Shown here one piece after another: positions 45,200 through 56,139 of a stretch of 64,000 nucleotides of DNA; within the stretch, counting starts at the first letter, position 1; every line of letters begins with the position of its first letter. The DNA lies in NCBI GenBank assembly GCA_038380435.1, contig JAWZYU010000034.1:22175404-22239403 (forward strand), given 5' to 3'. This DNA comes from Ryuthela nishihirai (Eukaryota > Arthropoda > Arachnida > Araneae > Heptathelidae). The notes under the pieces were generated by a model. The model did no database searches. It saw nothing but the letters and a program-made list of their open reading frames with translations, and had not been told where the DNA came from. Both the position numbers and the translations under genes were made by a program.

Positions 45200-45250
45200 G
45201 AACTGTGAGCAAACACAATTCCAGTGCTTTACACAGGCTCTTTATAATAT

Positions 45251-45345
45251 CTTACTGTCACACATGATGTGCATATGTGCTGTGCTTGAAAGGCCTAAAT
45301 AATCATGTGTTACTGTCACACATGATGTGCATATGTGCTGTGCTT
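45251..45345. repeat. 58-bp tandem duplication in Tc1 subterminal DNA
   Basis: TTACTGTCACACATGATGTG starts at 45252 and again at 45310. The copy at 930-2183 has a single version. Confidence 0.85.
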
Positions 45346-45446
45346 TGAATCATTTATGTGTTCTCCCATGGGCTACCCATCTTGCATATTTTGGGACAAT
45401 CTGATGAGTTCTTCCTGATGTTGTAGTTTTAATGTCCAGCAGTGTA

Positions 45447-45913
45447 TATCTTACTGTGTCTGACTGTAAAAGCAACACAAGTTGACTCAGTAACATATCA
45501 AGCTCATAACATTAGGTTCACAGGCTTGATTTCAAACCATAATTACTTTCTTCACTCATTCATGTGTAGCTCACGTGGACAAGAGAAGATGGATGAGAAA
45601 AGTGACACCACTGAGCTTAAACAGGTCATTGTCTATTATAAGTTAAGCTATGATTCCTTGTAAAAGAGATTTGCTTCTGTGAATGTTACTGAAATGCTGC
45701 ATTCTCAAAAAATTCCACTCTGGTCTTGGTCCAGTGGTTTAAAAACTTCAATGTTCAGAACCTCAAGTTTGTTCTGAGCTTTGAGAATTTTCTGATCTGC
45801 CATTTATGTAAGTGTGCAAAAAAAAATTTGCTGGTAAGAGGAAACACAATCCAATATTTTTACTTTATCATATGTTAAGCTATGATATTCAGTTCGCTTA
45901 ATTTTTCTGTTGT
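45447..45913. other. Intron sequence, nothing recognised
   Basis: Includes a stretch reading roughly SLVLVQWFKNFNVQNLKFVL with flanking stops; not enough to assign. Confidence 0.35.
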
Positions 45914-46090
45914 TCCCATGGCCGAGTGGTTAGCGTGCTTGGCTACTGATCTAAGGGACCTGGGTTCGAATCCTGGATAAGACATGGATGTATATGTGTG
46001 TTGTTTTTCTGTTGAGTTCCCACCATCCTCACAGACCTTCTACAGTCTCTTGTCAGACTATGTGGCAAGCAGCTGCTTGAAGGTGTATTT
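45914..46090 (+). mobile_element. SINE family 2, full length
   Basis: Head CCATGGCCGAGTGGTTAGCG, B box GGTTCGAATCC, 3' block CAGCTGCTTGAAGGTGTATT. The B box matches the tRNA consensus exactly. Confidence 0.93.
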
Positions 46091-46860
46091 ATTTATTTTA
46101 TTTTAGCTAGATGGTTTGAAAATTATAATTAAACATGGTTATGATCAGTTAAGTGATAAATAGAAAACTTTATCCTTGCAATTCTGAGATAATATTTAAT
46201 ATAATTATGTGCAAGGTGTAAACTATGAATGATACATTCAAAACACAGCAGATGTTAAAACATATTTAATTTTTACATGATAATGCTGTCTTAGAATTAA
46301 ATGCTCTTCAGCAAACCCTAACATACATTATAAGCATGTTAAATTTTATTGCTTCTTACCCAATGTCAGCAATTTTCTTAACATAGCTTGCATTAACTTG
46401 TAGAGGTCTTTAGCCTTTAAAAGTTCCAAAGTCAAGTATGGAGTTTAAAGGGATATATTACCATAATTTGGTATCTTCCTGAATATCCTAAAGCTGATTC
46501 ACACAGTTTTGCTGTTGCCAATAATAACTTAATGTCTTCGGCACTGACTTACATGCTGTTATTTGTCAGTCGTTTGCCACTGCCTTTGATATTAATGTTA
46601 TTGGGAAGACACAGTTGTGACTTAAAACCACGTAGCAGTCCTTTTAGTTATATGAAGTTTGACATTATTTATGGTCTTGTGATTAATATTTACTGACACT
46701 AAGTGTGGGGTTGCATAATTTTAGTTGTTAAAGTCCTCAGATTATGTTGCTTATATCCTTTGGCATGCTATGTTATAGACCATTATCCACTCAAGCAGCT
46801 TTAATATTTAACTGAAGTTTAAACAAAGCAAACATTTTACCAACCACACTTTAAAAGAAA
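46091..46860. other. Intron sequence, nothing recognised
   Basis: AT-rich sequence up to the Penelope-like 3' region. Confidence 0.45.
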
Positions 46861-47627
46861 ACATCAAAATCAAATTCTGAAAAACATTTAGTTATGGCAA
46901 CATGTTTCACCCTAATTCTTGCAGGGCTTCTTCTGTCAATTAACTTCGTGATGTTAAGTCATAAATAAGAACTTCCCCTGATGATAGTTTCAGTCATTAC
47001 AGCTCTGTTCTTGCAGCAAGAGATTCCATGCTGTGGGAGGAGTGAGTGGTATCTCACTGTTGTAAATGCTGTCCTTATTATGTCTGTTAATCATGATGTT
47101 TTCCATATATTTCATTTGAAACTTGGTTAGGGGTGCTGCTAAGGAATTAAATGTTTAGTTATCTACTTTTAATTGGTTATCTAATTGTTTGGGACAATGC
47201 TGTGTTAGGTTTTTTTATTTTTTATATGTTGTTGATGTTCAGCCAACCTTTGTTGAAATGTTCTGTGTGTTTTGCCAATATATTGTTTTTACCCCTTCCA
47301 ATTTATTTTCAGGGTCTGATGTTTCTTTATTATAAACTCCACTTGTTGGGTGAAGTTTATCTCTATCGTCTGTTATAAATTTTTTAATAATATTTGTTGT
47401 TGTATAAAGTACTGTTAATTTATATTTTGCTAATGTATTTTTTATAGTTTGCTTTAGAATATATGGAAAACTATGAATGTATTACAGTTTTTCCATTTTT
47501 TGGGCTGGGTAGGTTGTGAGTTCTGCTTAACTTTTTATTTTTGCCACATTTTGGATTTTTCTACAAATTTACTAGGGTATCCTTCTAGGTTTGTTAATCC
47601 ATATATAAGTTGAAGTTCCTTTTTTAA
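46861..47627 (-). mobile_element. Penelope-like element fragment, antisense
   Basis: Minus-strand GIY-YIG-side code: GVKTIYWQNTQN near 47260-47310 and an AEHQQHIKNKK block near 47205-47245, then a 3' non-coding part with a second hammerhead-like motif (GAAAC at 46904-46908; CAGAAGA at 46929-46935). The spacing from the endonuclease block to GAAAC is about 330 bases, as in the copy at 34080-35930. Confidence 0.75.
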
Positions 47628-47645
47628 GAAGTTTCTTTTATAATT

Positions 47646-48020
47646 TTAAAAAAGGAACTTCAACTGATATATATATGAATTAACAAACCTAGCAGGATAC
47701 CCTAATAAATTTGTAGATATCTAAAAAATGGCAAAATATAAAGTTAAACAGAGCTTGAAACCTACCCAGCCCAAAAAATGTGAAAACTGCAATATACTCA
47801 TTGTTTTCCATATATTCTAGGCAAACTATAAAAAATACATTAGTAAAATATGATTTGACAATATCTTATACAATAACAAATAGTATTAATTTTTTTAATA
47901 AATTATAGAGATAAACTTTACCCAATAGCTGGAGTTTATAATATAGAAATATCAGATCCCAAAAATAAAGTGGAAGGAAAAAACCAAACTATGGTATTGT
48001 TTCACCCTGCAAGAAACCAG
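47646..48020 (+). mobile_element. Penelope-like element fragment, sense, head-to-head
   Basis: Mirror of 47280-47627 around an 18-base centre (47628-47645). Plus-strand code includes TYPAQKM near 47760-47780 and DKLYPIAGVYNIEISDP with KNKVEGKN (47911-47985), the late RT to GIY-YIG region of a PLE. Confidence 0.78.
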
Positions 48021-48030
48021 GGCAAAATAC

Positions 48031-48630
48031 ACTACAGGAAATAAAAAATGCAACACTTGCAAGAAGTTATGCAAATGTGACAAAATTTAGAGAGGCAGTA
48101 GTATATGGAAATGCATGGAAATGATTAGGTTTGCAGGATGATCGAAACGATTGGACAGGTGCAAGCTGACGTCACAGATGTGGAGCAGTGAAACACAGAT
48201 AAAGGCAACCAAAGCTATCTGGTTGACAAAATGTCGTGGAAATTGTTCTAAACCACTAAAGATGCCCTTATGCAGATGACGACAGCTGTTCCAACAGTTA
48301 ACAGACTTTGAGCATGGAAGAATCATTAGCTTTAGAGAAGTTAGTTTGTCGTACAGAGATCTAGCCAACCTTGTTGGCCAATCCCAGCATCATTGTACAC
48401 ATATGGCACCAGTGGGTTCAAGAAGGATCCAGCACATGCCGACAAAAGTTGAAATACGAGGATCAGGAAGATGACATGTGATCACAGAGTGACAGAACCA
48501 CTATTTGCGACGCATGTCATTGTGTGACAGATTCGTGATTACAATGCAGCTGCAAAGGGACTGGCAACAGATAACACATTGAATACCTACCAGGCAGATG
48601 GTAAACAACAGACTTTTACAGTTTTCATAT
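48031..48630 (+). mobile_element. Tc1-like element, 5' half only
   Basis: Starts CACTACAGGAAATAAAAAAT (transposon end). Plus-strand code shows a helix-turn-helix: LTDFEHGRIISFREVSLSYR followed by DLANLVGQSQHH (48298-48395). The catalytic half is absent; a SINE-2 scrap follows. Confidence 0.75.
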
Positions 48631-48679
48631 AATATATAATCTATATATAATAACATATAAATATAACATAAAATAAAAA

Positions 48680-48732
48680 ATATAAATACCCCCTCAAGCA
48701 GCTGCTTGCCACAGAGGTCTGACAGAAATCTG
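48680..48732 (-). mobile_element. SINE family 2, 3'-end fragment, antisense
   Basis: ATACCCCCTCAAGCAGCTGC to CTGACAGAAATCTG; joined directly to an LTR end. Confidence 0.85.
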
Positions 48733-48769
48733 GCTAAGAAAATGAAAAGTGAATGGGTGGACCATCACA
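48733..48769 (+). repeat. Solo LTR (family L), last ~37 bases only
   Basis: AAAAGTGAATGGGTGGACCA-TCACA matches the LTR 3' end. The junction with the SINE scrap suggests recombination or deletion. Confidence 0.75.
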
Positions 48770-48896
48770 TAGTTAGAGTTTCTCTTGTTATGTGTAAAAC
48801 TCAATGGATGATGTCAAAATTTCTTTCCACTTATGTCCAATACTTCATTTTAAACTATTTGCACATTGTGTAAAAAATAATTATTTTTATTTTCAG

Positions 48897-48971
48897 GCAG
48901 AATTAAAGAGCTTGCAAGATATATCATCTCCATCTTTTACATATGCTAAAGATTTAATAAAACACAATCTG
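48897..48971 (+). CDS. ift56: IFT56 (TTC26) exon g
   Basis: 75 bases, 25 codons, phase 0 at both ends, acceptor TATTTTCAG, donor GTGAGT. The product AELKSLQDISSPSFTYAKDL-IKHNL matches the IFT56 segment AELKSLMDNASSSFEFAKELIRHNL, linking two TPR units. Some transcripts could skip it without changing frame, since its length is a multiple of three and both junctions are phase 0. Confidence 0.97.
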
Positions 48972-49719
48972 GTGAGTTTTAAAGCTGCATTTTAAATTTT
49001 ATGGATAAGTGATGTTTGAGTTATATATAAGCATAAAAATCACCATTTATTATATTGTATGATCATATTAAAAGTGCATTTACAACATTTAAACAGAGCT
49101 GCCAACTACTCTGATTTTTGGTTTAAAATCCGATTTCTAGGGTTTTTTCAGCTTCACACTAACGAAAATCTGCCTCAGAATTGTACAGTATTTTTGCCCT
49201 ATTCCTAAAAGGAGAATGTTAATGAAAGGGAAGAATTGTTTTCGATTTAGCTCTTTTACTGTACTAAAGGTGTAGCTGTGTCACTACTCCCTAATCTGTG
49301 CTTGCTTATGGGCTCACCTGCATACCAATCAGAGGGAAATCGATGACTCCAGCTGACCATTTCCGGGTAGAACACATGGCAAAGTCCACATATAAATTTT
49401 TTTGCAGGGCTGAAGGTCATAGATTGTTTCAAAATGGATGTTTATTGAACTTATACCAAGATCTCCTGGCTCTGGCCAACTAAATGCTAATTAGATTACT
49501 TAGAATTGGAAACTTCAGAGTGAAGGGAATAATACAGATTAGAGAACTTCCCTGATCTGTGGGCTGTGATTGACATCGTAACTTGAATGGGTCTCATGCA
49601 TGTTTATTGTTATCTAGGTTGGGCTATTGGGTTGATAAGGGATTAAAACTTTTCTTTCACTAGAGTTGAGGCACTTTTAATTATAATCAGTTATGCACTT
49701 TATGTTCCTACTGTTATGT
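48972..49719. other. Intron sequence, nothing recognised
   Basis: Unassigned sequence up to the LTR; the open frame at 49298-49483 has no recognisable domain. Confidence 0.45.
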
Positions 49720-51631
49720 TGTAACGCTCCAAAGATTAATTTTTAAAGTTGGACCTTTTGTCTGATCGAAATTTATTCAAATTCCATATAGCTGTATCGG
49801 GCACCAGGCAATAATAATTTGCCAAATAAAGTTGAAATAGGGTTTGTTAATGTATAATATCAGGCATTACTTATCGAGTAAGAATTCAAAAAGGATTGTC
49901 AAGTTTAACTAAAGTTTAAATATAATCAAAAATCAATCAATGTTGCTCAAGAGAAAAATAGCAAAAATTCAAAAGTTTCTATAACAAACAAAGTTTATTT
50001 CCAAAAACTTCAGACTCACCCAATTTAATGGAAGAATACAAAATTGGCATACTAACAACTCCTATCTAAAGTAACATCATCTCAACTTCCACTAACAGCA
50101 CTCTCTGTGGCCCAACGCCAACACTCTACTCAGAACAACGAATATAAATCATGACAATCCTGGTGCACTGCAGTACTGTGACTGCATATCACCATAAGGG
50201 AGTAGTCACTGAAACCACTATGAACTAAAAAGGTACCTGTCCTTTTAAGCTGGCCTTAACATTTGCCTACCTACAGCAGGAGAAGACCTTTGTGAAGAGA
50301 AAAGCACTGCTTGGGTTTTAATAGCCTGCTTGAAGATATAATCATTGAGGTGCAGTGAGAGTGGGATCTTTTGAAATTTTAGAGTAGTGCCTAGGAAATT
50401 GCCCAACACTCACTAAATTTTGTCCAGATAAATGCCAACATATGAAATAAAAGATGTTATCTTTTGAATTTTGAGCCAGAAAAATAAATAGAAGTCCTAA
50501 CTTTTTGAGTACACTGCAGCAGAGGCTCCTAGGTACTTCCATCGATAGGCCATGCCTAATCGGGACACCAATCCTTTCAGCATGACCTTCAACTTCGTCC
50601 TCTCCATCGAGCCGGGCACCCACAGCCTTCTCGCCGTCTCGAGGCCGTTTCGGGGACACTTGGCCAGTAACCCGACAAACCCAGCCGGCGGTCCCCCCAC
50701 AACCCCAACAAAGCCGTTAGCCTACCGGGGCTTACATCACTGCAGCACCCGGACCCCACTTCGCAGAGGAACCCAAGTTCCTCCACTGCAAAAGCTATAT
50801 ATTTCCAAATCTAATTCTGTGGGACTCTTAGTTTGGCTGTTCCATCGAAAAGTCCGCTGGCCAGGTTAGCTACTCCTGGCCGCGAGCCTCCAACTTCTAC
50901 CTCTCCATCGGGAACAGGCTGAAGTCCCCCAGTGAACATCCGTCCACCTCGATATCACCGAGACCGCACCGAAGAGCCCACGGACGAGTGTACGAAGAGG
51001 TGCACAGCTCAATCCGCGGTACACCCCGATGCCGACCACAGCAGACGGGGTTCCCCAAGCCCCATCGTGGCCTTCAGATCCGGCCCCTCAATCGGGGCTG
51101 CAACCCCCAGCTTCGCTGGGGACAAGTCAATAAGCTGACTGGACCGGCCCACTCCAAACCAGTCTGCCAGCCCTCAACAGGCCCCCTCCACCGGGGGCCA
51201 CCAGACTTCAGAACTCCAGAGTGCCAGCGATCCGAGACCAACTTTTCAGATGCACCGTAAGCCCCCCCCCCCCCTCGTCAAGGAGGTCCCACTCCAGGGG
51301 GTACTCTACTCAGAACACACTCTTTCTACTCTTCTAACATCACTTAGTTATAACATGCGTATTAGCCTGGCACGTGGCAGTTGCATGCCGGGAAAGACGT
51401 TTGCCTAATATGACAATCGCACTAGCTATGATGCAAGAGGGGTTGTGTCCTACATGCGCTTTAGCGGTTGACAATCGAAAGGTCAGAGTTGTGCATGTGC
51501 AACTCCTACACTTGGAAACAAGAATTGAGATCAGTCCAAAAAAAATTAAATAATCCCCAAAATGATAAATATAGTGTAAATAAAGCAAAACTGGTTAAGG
51601 AAAAGTAAAAGTGAATGGGTGAACCATCATA
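49720..51631 (+). repeat. Solo LTR (family L), TSD ATGT, split by a 1.17 kb insert
   Basis: Starts TGTAACGCTCCAAAG and ends GAACCATCATA, flanked by ATGT (49716-49719 and 51632-51635). Removing the insert at 50138-51302 (plus one TSD copy) restores a ~730-base LTR. Palindrome at about 51486-51505 decayed to TGTGCATGTGCA. Confidence 0.92.
50138..51302 (-). mobile_element. Unclassified 1.17 kb GC-rich retroposon, copy 1
   Basis: 1165 bases flanked by the perfect 15-bp repeat ACTCTACTCAGAACA (50123-50137 and 51303-51317). Minus-strand reading: starts C-rich (CCCCCTGGAGTGGGACCTCC), a G-run, about 750 bases GC-rich, then an AT-rich 3' part ending GATTTATATTCGT. No conserved open frame in common with copy 2 and no tRNA boxes. 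A 15-bp TSD fits target-primed retrotransposition. Class unknown. Confidence 0.9.
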
Positions 51632-51635
51632 ATGT

Positions 51636-52725
51636 TACTTATCTTCCTGTTGCATTTCACTTGTCATCTGTTGGCCAATGTCGGTTTTGTTTCACCATAG
51701 CTTCATAATCTGGCAGCTGATCACAAAAAGTATGTATGATTGTTTTACATCCAATATGCATAAAAATAGCACTCAGAGGCTTTTAGTCAATTATTAATTA
51801 ATTAATGATATTTATGTATTGATTGATAATTATTAATAATTAGCTATTAGGGTCACTTTCATTAATATAAAAATGCATGGAATCAGTGACTTGGCTATGG
51901 TAAGCCATTGCTTCCTGTGCCAGCTTGTCATGCAGCAATCAATCACTTTCAAAAGAAAAAAGCCGCAATAACATTTTATTTAAAAATAACTTAAAATTTT
52001 CTGTCGTTGAGCAATAAAATTTTTAAAGTTTATCCTTCAAACTATTTGCACGTTAAAAGTTTTAGGAGAAAACTCAGAAGCTTTTCGTAGCAAAGACAGT
52101 GCTCCATCTTCATTGAAGTGATGCTATGTGGTGACATTAGGTCTGCTTAGACAAAGAGCTTCTTTCCACATGTTGTGAAGGACAATTCCAGTGTCTTGGT
52201 TGCAGGTGGATTCTGAGTTTGCTCCTAAAAACTTTTAACAAACTTAACTTTTTTTTTTAATTTGTAAAAATTTTTTGAAGTGCAATATATGAGCTACATT
52301 TGCAAACATATTGGAAGAGATTAATATCTGTTCTCAGGTTAGCAAAATATATTCATATTAACTTCATATAGGGTTTAACAATATTGATAAATATTACATA
52401 TACAATCTGTCACTAAAAGTATGAATATGTTTCATATAAAACTTTTAAATTTCACATAGTTTATGTTCTAAAAAGAAAGCTACTGAGATCAGAATTCATT
52501 CACAGCTGACTAAATCATCAGTGCAATTCTATTATTTTATTATTAACACTAGAATTATTTCTTACTAAGATTTAAATCAACAGTATCACACAATGAAATA
52601 AACCCCAATACAAACACCAAAAAAAAGACTTGTTTAACAAACACATTGACATAAAAAACTTAATACAGATATTACTTTGAATTATTTACAGCTAAATATT
52701 TTGACTACATATACATCCAACGAAA
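51636..52725. other. Intron sequence, nothing recognised
   Basis: AT-rich non-coding DNA with a T9 tract near 52250. No domain. Confidence 0.45.
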
Positions 52726-52730
52726 AAGTA

Positions 52731-53405
52731 AATATTTGAAATCCACAACAAATATGCCAATGATAGCTCAATCATACTGTAAGCTTAAAAAAATAGTTTG
52801 CAACAACAATGTTTATCATTGAGACATACCAGTAGACAAGTGAAAATTAATAAGCACAACATGTGAGCACTATGTTATTGCCTTACATAGTTTGTAAGAG
52901 ACATAAGAATATGAAAAAAAATTACAGATTTCAGTGCAACATTGAAGAGTGTTTAATAATGGCTAGAAATATAACCCATTCAGCTTGTTAAGGAAAATGA
53001 TAACATTCAATACCACATACTGATGATAGTAACTACAAGACAAATAAATATTTGAAACCCACATCAAATATACCAATGATAACTAAATCATATTATATGC
53101 TTCAAAAAGTAGTTTGTGACAACCAATGTCTATCATTGATACATACCAGTAGAGCAGTGAAATTTCAAGAAATAAGAATGAATGAGTAGTATGTTATTGT
53201 CTCACTGAAACTTATACCATAATACATTGGCATATAAAAAGAGTTGCAGAATTCAGTGCAGCATCCAGGAGTGTTTCATAATCATAAGAAATATAACCCA
53301 TACAGCTTATTATTAAGCAAAATGGTGAAATTAGCTACCTCATAGGGTAGTATAATATTGAAATATACATCACATATATCAATTTTAACTTAATCATAGT
53401 GTACA
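52731..53405. repeat. Tandem repeat, ~316-bp unit, about 2.2 copies
   Basis: Units start with AATATTTGAAA at 52731, 53047 and (as AATATTGAAA) 53354. Shared landmarks are ATGCCAATGATAGCT/ATACCAATGATAACT, ACATACCAGTAGA, TGTTATTG and AAATATAACCCAT. Non-coding. Confidence 0.9.
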
Positions 53406-53448
53406 TACATACATACATACGCACGCACACTCACACACACACACACTT
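53402..53448. repeat. Microsatellite (CATA)n/(CA)n
   Basis: CATACATACATACATACGCA followed by a CACACA run. Confidence 0.95.
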
Positions 53449-53790
53449 GTTTTCTAGCTCATTTTTTTTAATAAACTTTTTTTAACTTATTTGCTTTTCA
53501 TTATTCTTTATATTTCTATTTATGCACACAATTAAAACATATTTTAAAGGCTAAAATTAAGTCTTCTGATGAATGTTCCAAGACATGGATGAATTACAAT
53601 TTTCCCATTGGTGTTTAACTTTGATATATGCGGTTCCAAGATATATGGTACATCGTTGCACAAATTAACTGTATACATAGAGGTTTACGTGTATATGTAT
53701 TTATAGATTTTAAGTGGATTCAATTTCACTGTATGATAAAACTTTCATTATTGTGTTGCCTTTAAGGTGTGTAAAACTTTATTTTTCCAG

Positions 53791-53893
53791 GTTGTATTTC
53801 GAGGTGGAGAAGGAGCTTTACAAGTTCTTCCTCCCCTTGTTGATGTTATTCCAGAAGCCAGATTAAATCTAGTGATTTATTACCTGAAGCAGG
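53791..53893 (+). CDS. ift56: IFT56 (TTC26) exon h
   Basis: 103 bases, enters phase 0 and leaves after one base. The acceptor TTTTTCCAG is strong; the donor GTTTGT is weak. The product [34 protein letters not shown] matches the IFT56 block [32 protein letters not shown], identical over most of its length. The split codon (G|AT) joins to exon i to give Asp, as in relatives (YYLRQDDVQEAY). Confidence 0.98.
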
Positions 53894-54579
53894 GTTTGTA
53901 TATTTGAATGTGAAAACAATCCAAAAAAGATTAGTATGAAATATTTTAAGTTGTGCATTTACATATGGGGATTTAATAATGATAGATCAAATCTATCAAT
54001 ATAAGCACAACATTATTCATTAATTATTAACTTTGCATTTAAATTTATAGTAATACAGAATGTATATTGCTGATAATATATGACTGAGGCTGATGCAATA
54101 TATATGTAAATATATATAATATATGTAAATCCAGTAGTTTACAGTTCTGCAAAGGTAAGGTATTTCCAGTAAACACATCTCTGACATGATATTCAGAGGT
54201 CAACATTGAATATAAAGTGTTGAGACACATGTAGTAGGAATGTTGAGACATGTGTAGTAAGAATGTTGAAGCAGCAAGTAAATCACTCAGAACTGGGATC
54301 TGTAGATGATAATATTTCAGTCTATGAAATCCAGTGTGCCAGCAGAGCAAAGTATTATCTTAGTAGGTAGATAGATATATACTTGATGAAGCAGTGTACT
54401 GTAAACTTCAAATGCATAGTACAATTGTATACCTGTTGTAGGTGGATGCATCCCAGATGAAGTGGCATAATGCAATAGGAAACAAACAGTGCAGTAATGT
54501 GTTCTTGACCTTTCAATTTTGTATGTTTTCATAGTTTAAGTTGCAAATGTGTAATTTTAATATTCAGTTATCAAGTTTC
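53894..54579. other. Intron sequence, nothing recognised
   Basis: AT-rich DNA with TATATGTAAATATATATAAT repeats near 54100 and a short repeat of GTTGAGACA-GTAGTA near 54221-54260. No domain. Confidence 0.45.
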
Positions 54580-55222
54580 CTGTTCTTCTTAGTTCTACTC
54601 CAACTGTGCCATTATTGAGATCTGTCTCCACCAAACCCCTACCTTGTCCTCATCAGAAAGGGATCATCATGAGAATTTGGCACAAGCAACATGAATCCAT
54701 GGAACCATTGTGTCTGGTGTCACAGTATAGGCCAGTGGTGATGATGTGGGAAATGTTTTCCTGGCACACATTAGATCTACTCATAACCATCGAAGTCATC
54801 TGAATGCCATTGGATATTTGAATATCATTGCTCACCAAGTTCATCCCATGGCTACAGTTGATCCTCACTCAGATGGACATGTTCAACATGATAATGCACC
54901 TGCTCACAAGGCACATATCATCACCGAATGGTTCCAGAACATGCCAACAAATTTTCATTGCTTCATTGGCCTACATAGTCTCCAGATCTAAACCCTAAGC
55001 ATCTTTGGGATGAGGTATTAAAGGCTGTTTGCAGTGAGACTGTGCTGCTATCCAATTTGCAGCAACTGCACAGTACAATTATTTCGCATGGTACAATATT
55101 CCTGCACAATGCATCCAGCATCTTGTAAGTTCCATGATCTGACAAATTCAGGCTGTTCTGAAGACCAAAGGAAGTGCAACACACTATTAGGTAGGTGTAC
55201 CTAATAAACTGGCATCTCAGTG
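54580..55222 (+). mobile_element. Tc1-like element, family F, 5'-truncated
   Basis: Plus-strand transposase C-terminal half: NHRSHLNAIGYLNIIAHQVH (54780-54840), VQHDNAPAHKAHIITEWFQN (second catalytic Asp, 54875-54940) and NPKHLWDEVL-like code near 54990-55020. The right end CTGGCATCTCAGTG at 55222 is followed by TA. The left end is not seen. Confidence 0.8.
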
Positions 55223-56139
55223 TATATGTAGTTGAACATTTAATACAGAGTTCGATGTTGACTATTGAACCAGTGACTTATTTATCAAAATAATATACTT
55301 TTGCAGACAAATTATTGAATGTATACACAGTCATATCAGAATAATGTGACCACCCCCGGGAATCACAGTGTACCTCCCCAGGCGCATCACAGAGTGCACA
55401 TGACAAGGTCAACCACACGGAGATATAAGCGGCCGATCAGGTGATGAGCTATAGTGCGTAACATGAGCACAATGGATAGTGGTAGTAATTTGAGGGACAT
55501 TTAAAAAGGAATGATCATCAGCTACTGCACCAAGGGTAGAAGCATCTCAGAAACAGCAGACTTCGTGGGCTGTTCGTGAGGTGCTTTAATAAGGGTGTAC
55601 CAAGAATGGACCACTGGCACACCGAGTACCTCCAGACGTCATAACTGTGAAGCCCCCAAGGCCATCGACCCCAGAGGAGAATGTTGCCTCCGTCAACTGA
55701 TAAAGGGCAATTGACATGCAACAGTGCAGCAATTGACCACTCAAATGAACGCTGGGGCACCCAAGTACGTGTCCCTGATAAAGTAGAGTGAACCCTGTTA
55801 CGCATGGGTCTCCAGAGTCAACACTGCATAAAGGCTCCCATGTTAACCAAGGTCCATTGGCAAGACACCTGCAGTTTGCACAGGATTACTGTCATTGGAC
55901 AGTGGAAGAGTGGAAAAAGGTTGCCTTCTCCGATGAATCGAGGTTTCTACTTCACAGAAGTGATGGGCTGTGGTGAATATGGCATCAGACACACAAAAAC
56001 CAACATCTGAACACCCTTGTCAGTCAAGTACAGGCTGGCAGTGTGCATGTCTGGGTGATGTTTTCCTGGTATGACCTGGGACCGCTGGTACCACTTGATG
56101 GGTCCCTGAATGCTAATGGCTACCTGTCCATCCTCGCTG

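Larger units (their letters stand above)
43164..45444 (-). mobile_element. Tc1-like DNA transposon, family A, antisense, with nested LTR
   Basis: The inverted ends CATTGCTGGCCATTAAAAGT and its mirror (45422-45444) are flanked by TA (43162-43163, 45445-45446). A solo LTR sits inside at 43583-44296. Without it the element is about 1.56 kb, longer than the copy at 930-2183. Part of the excess is a 58-bp tandem duplication near 45251-45345. Confidence 0.92.

Noticed and set aside
50552..50869. GC-rich open frames as proline-rich genes (also 50988-51260 and 56198-56816)
   Set aside because: They lie in the non-coding GC-rich half of the 1.17 kb repeat and are not preserved between its two copies; GC-rich DNA has few stops by chance.
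52731..53405. CRISPR-like array
   Set aside because: Units are ~316 bases with diverged full-length similarity and no repeat-spacer pattern; the genome is eukaryotic.
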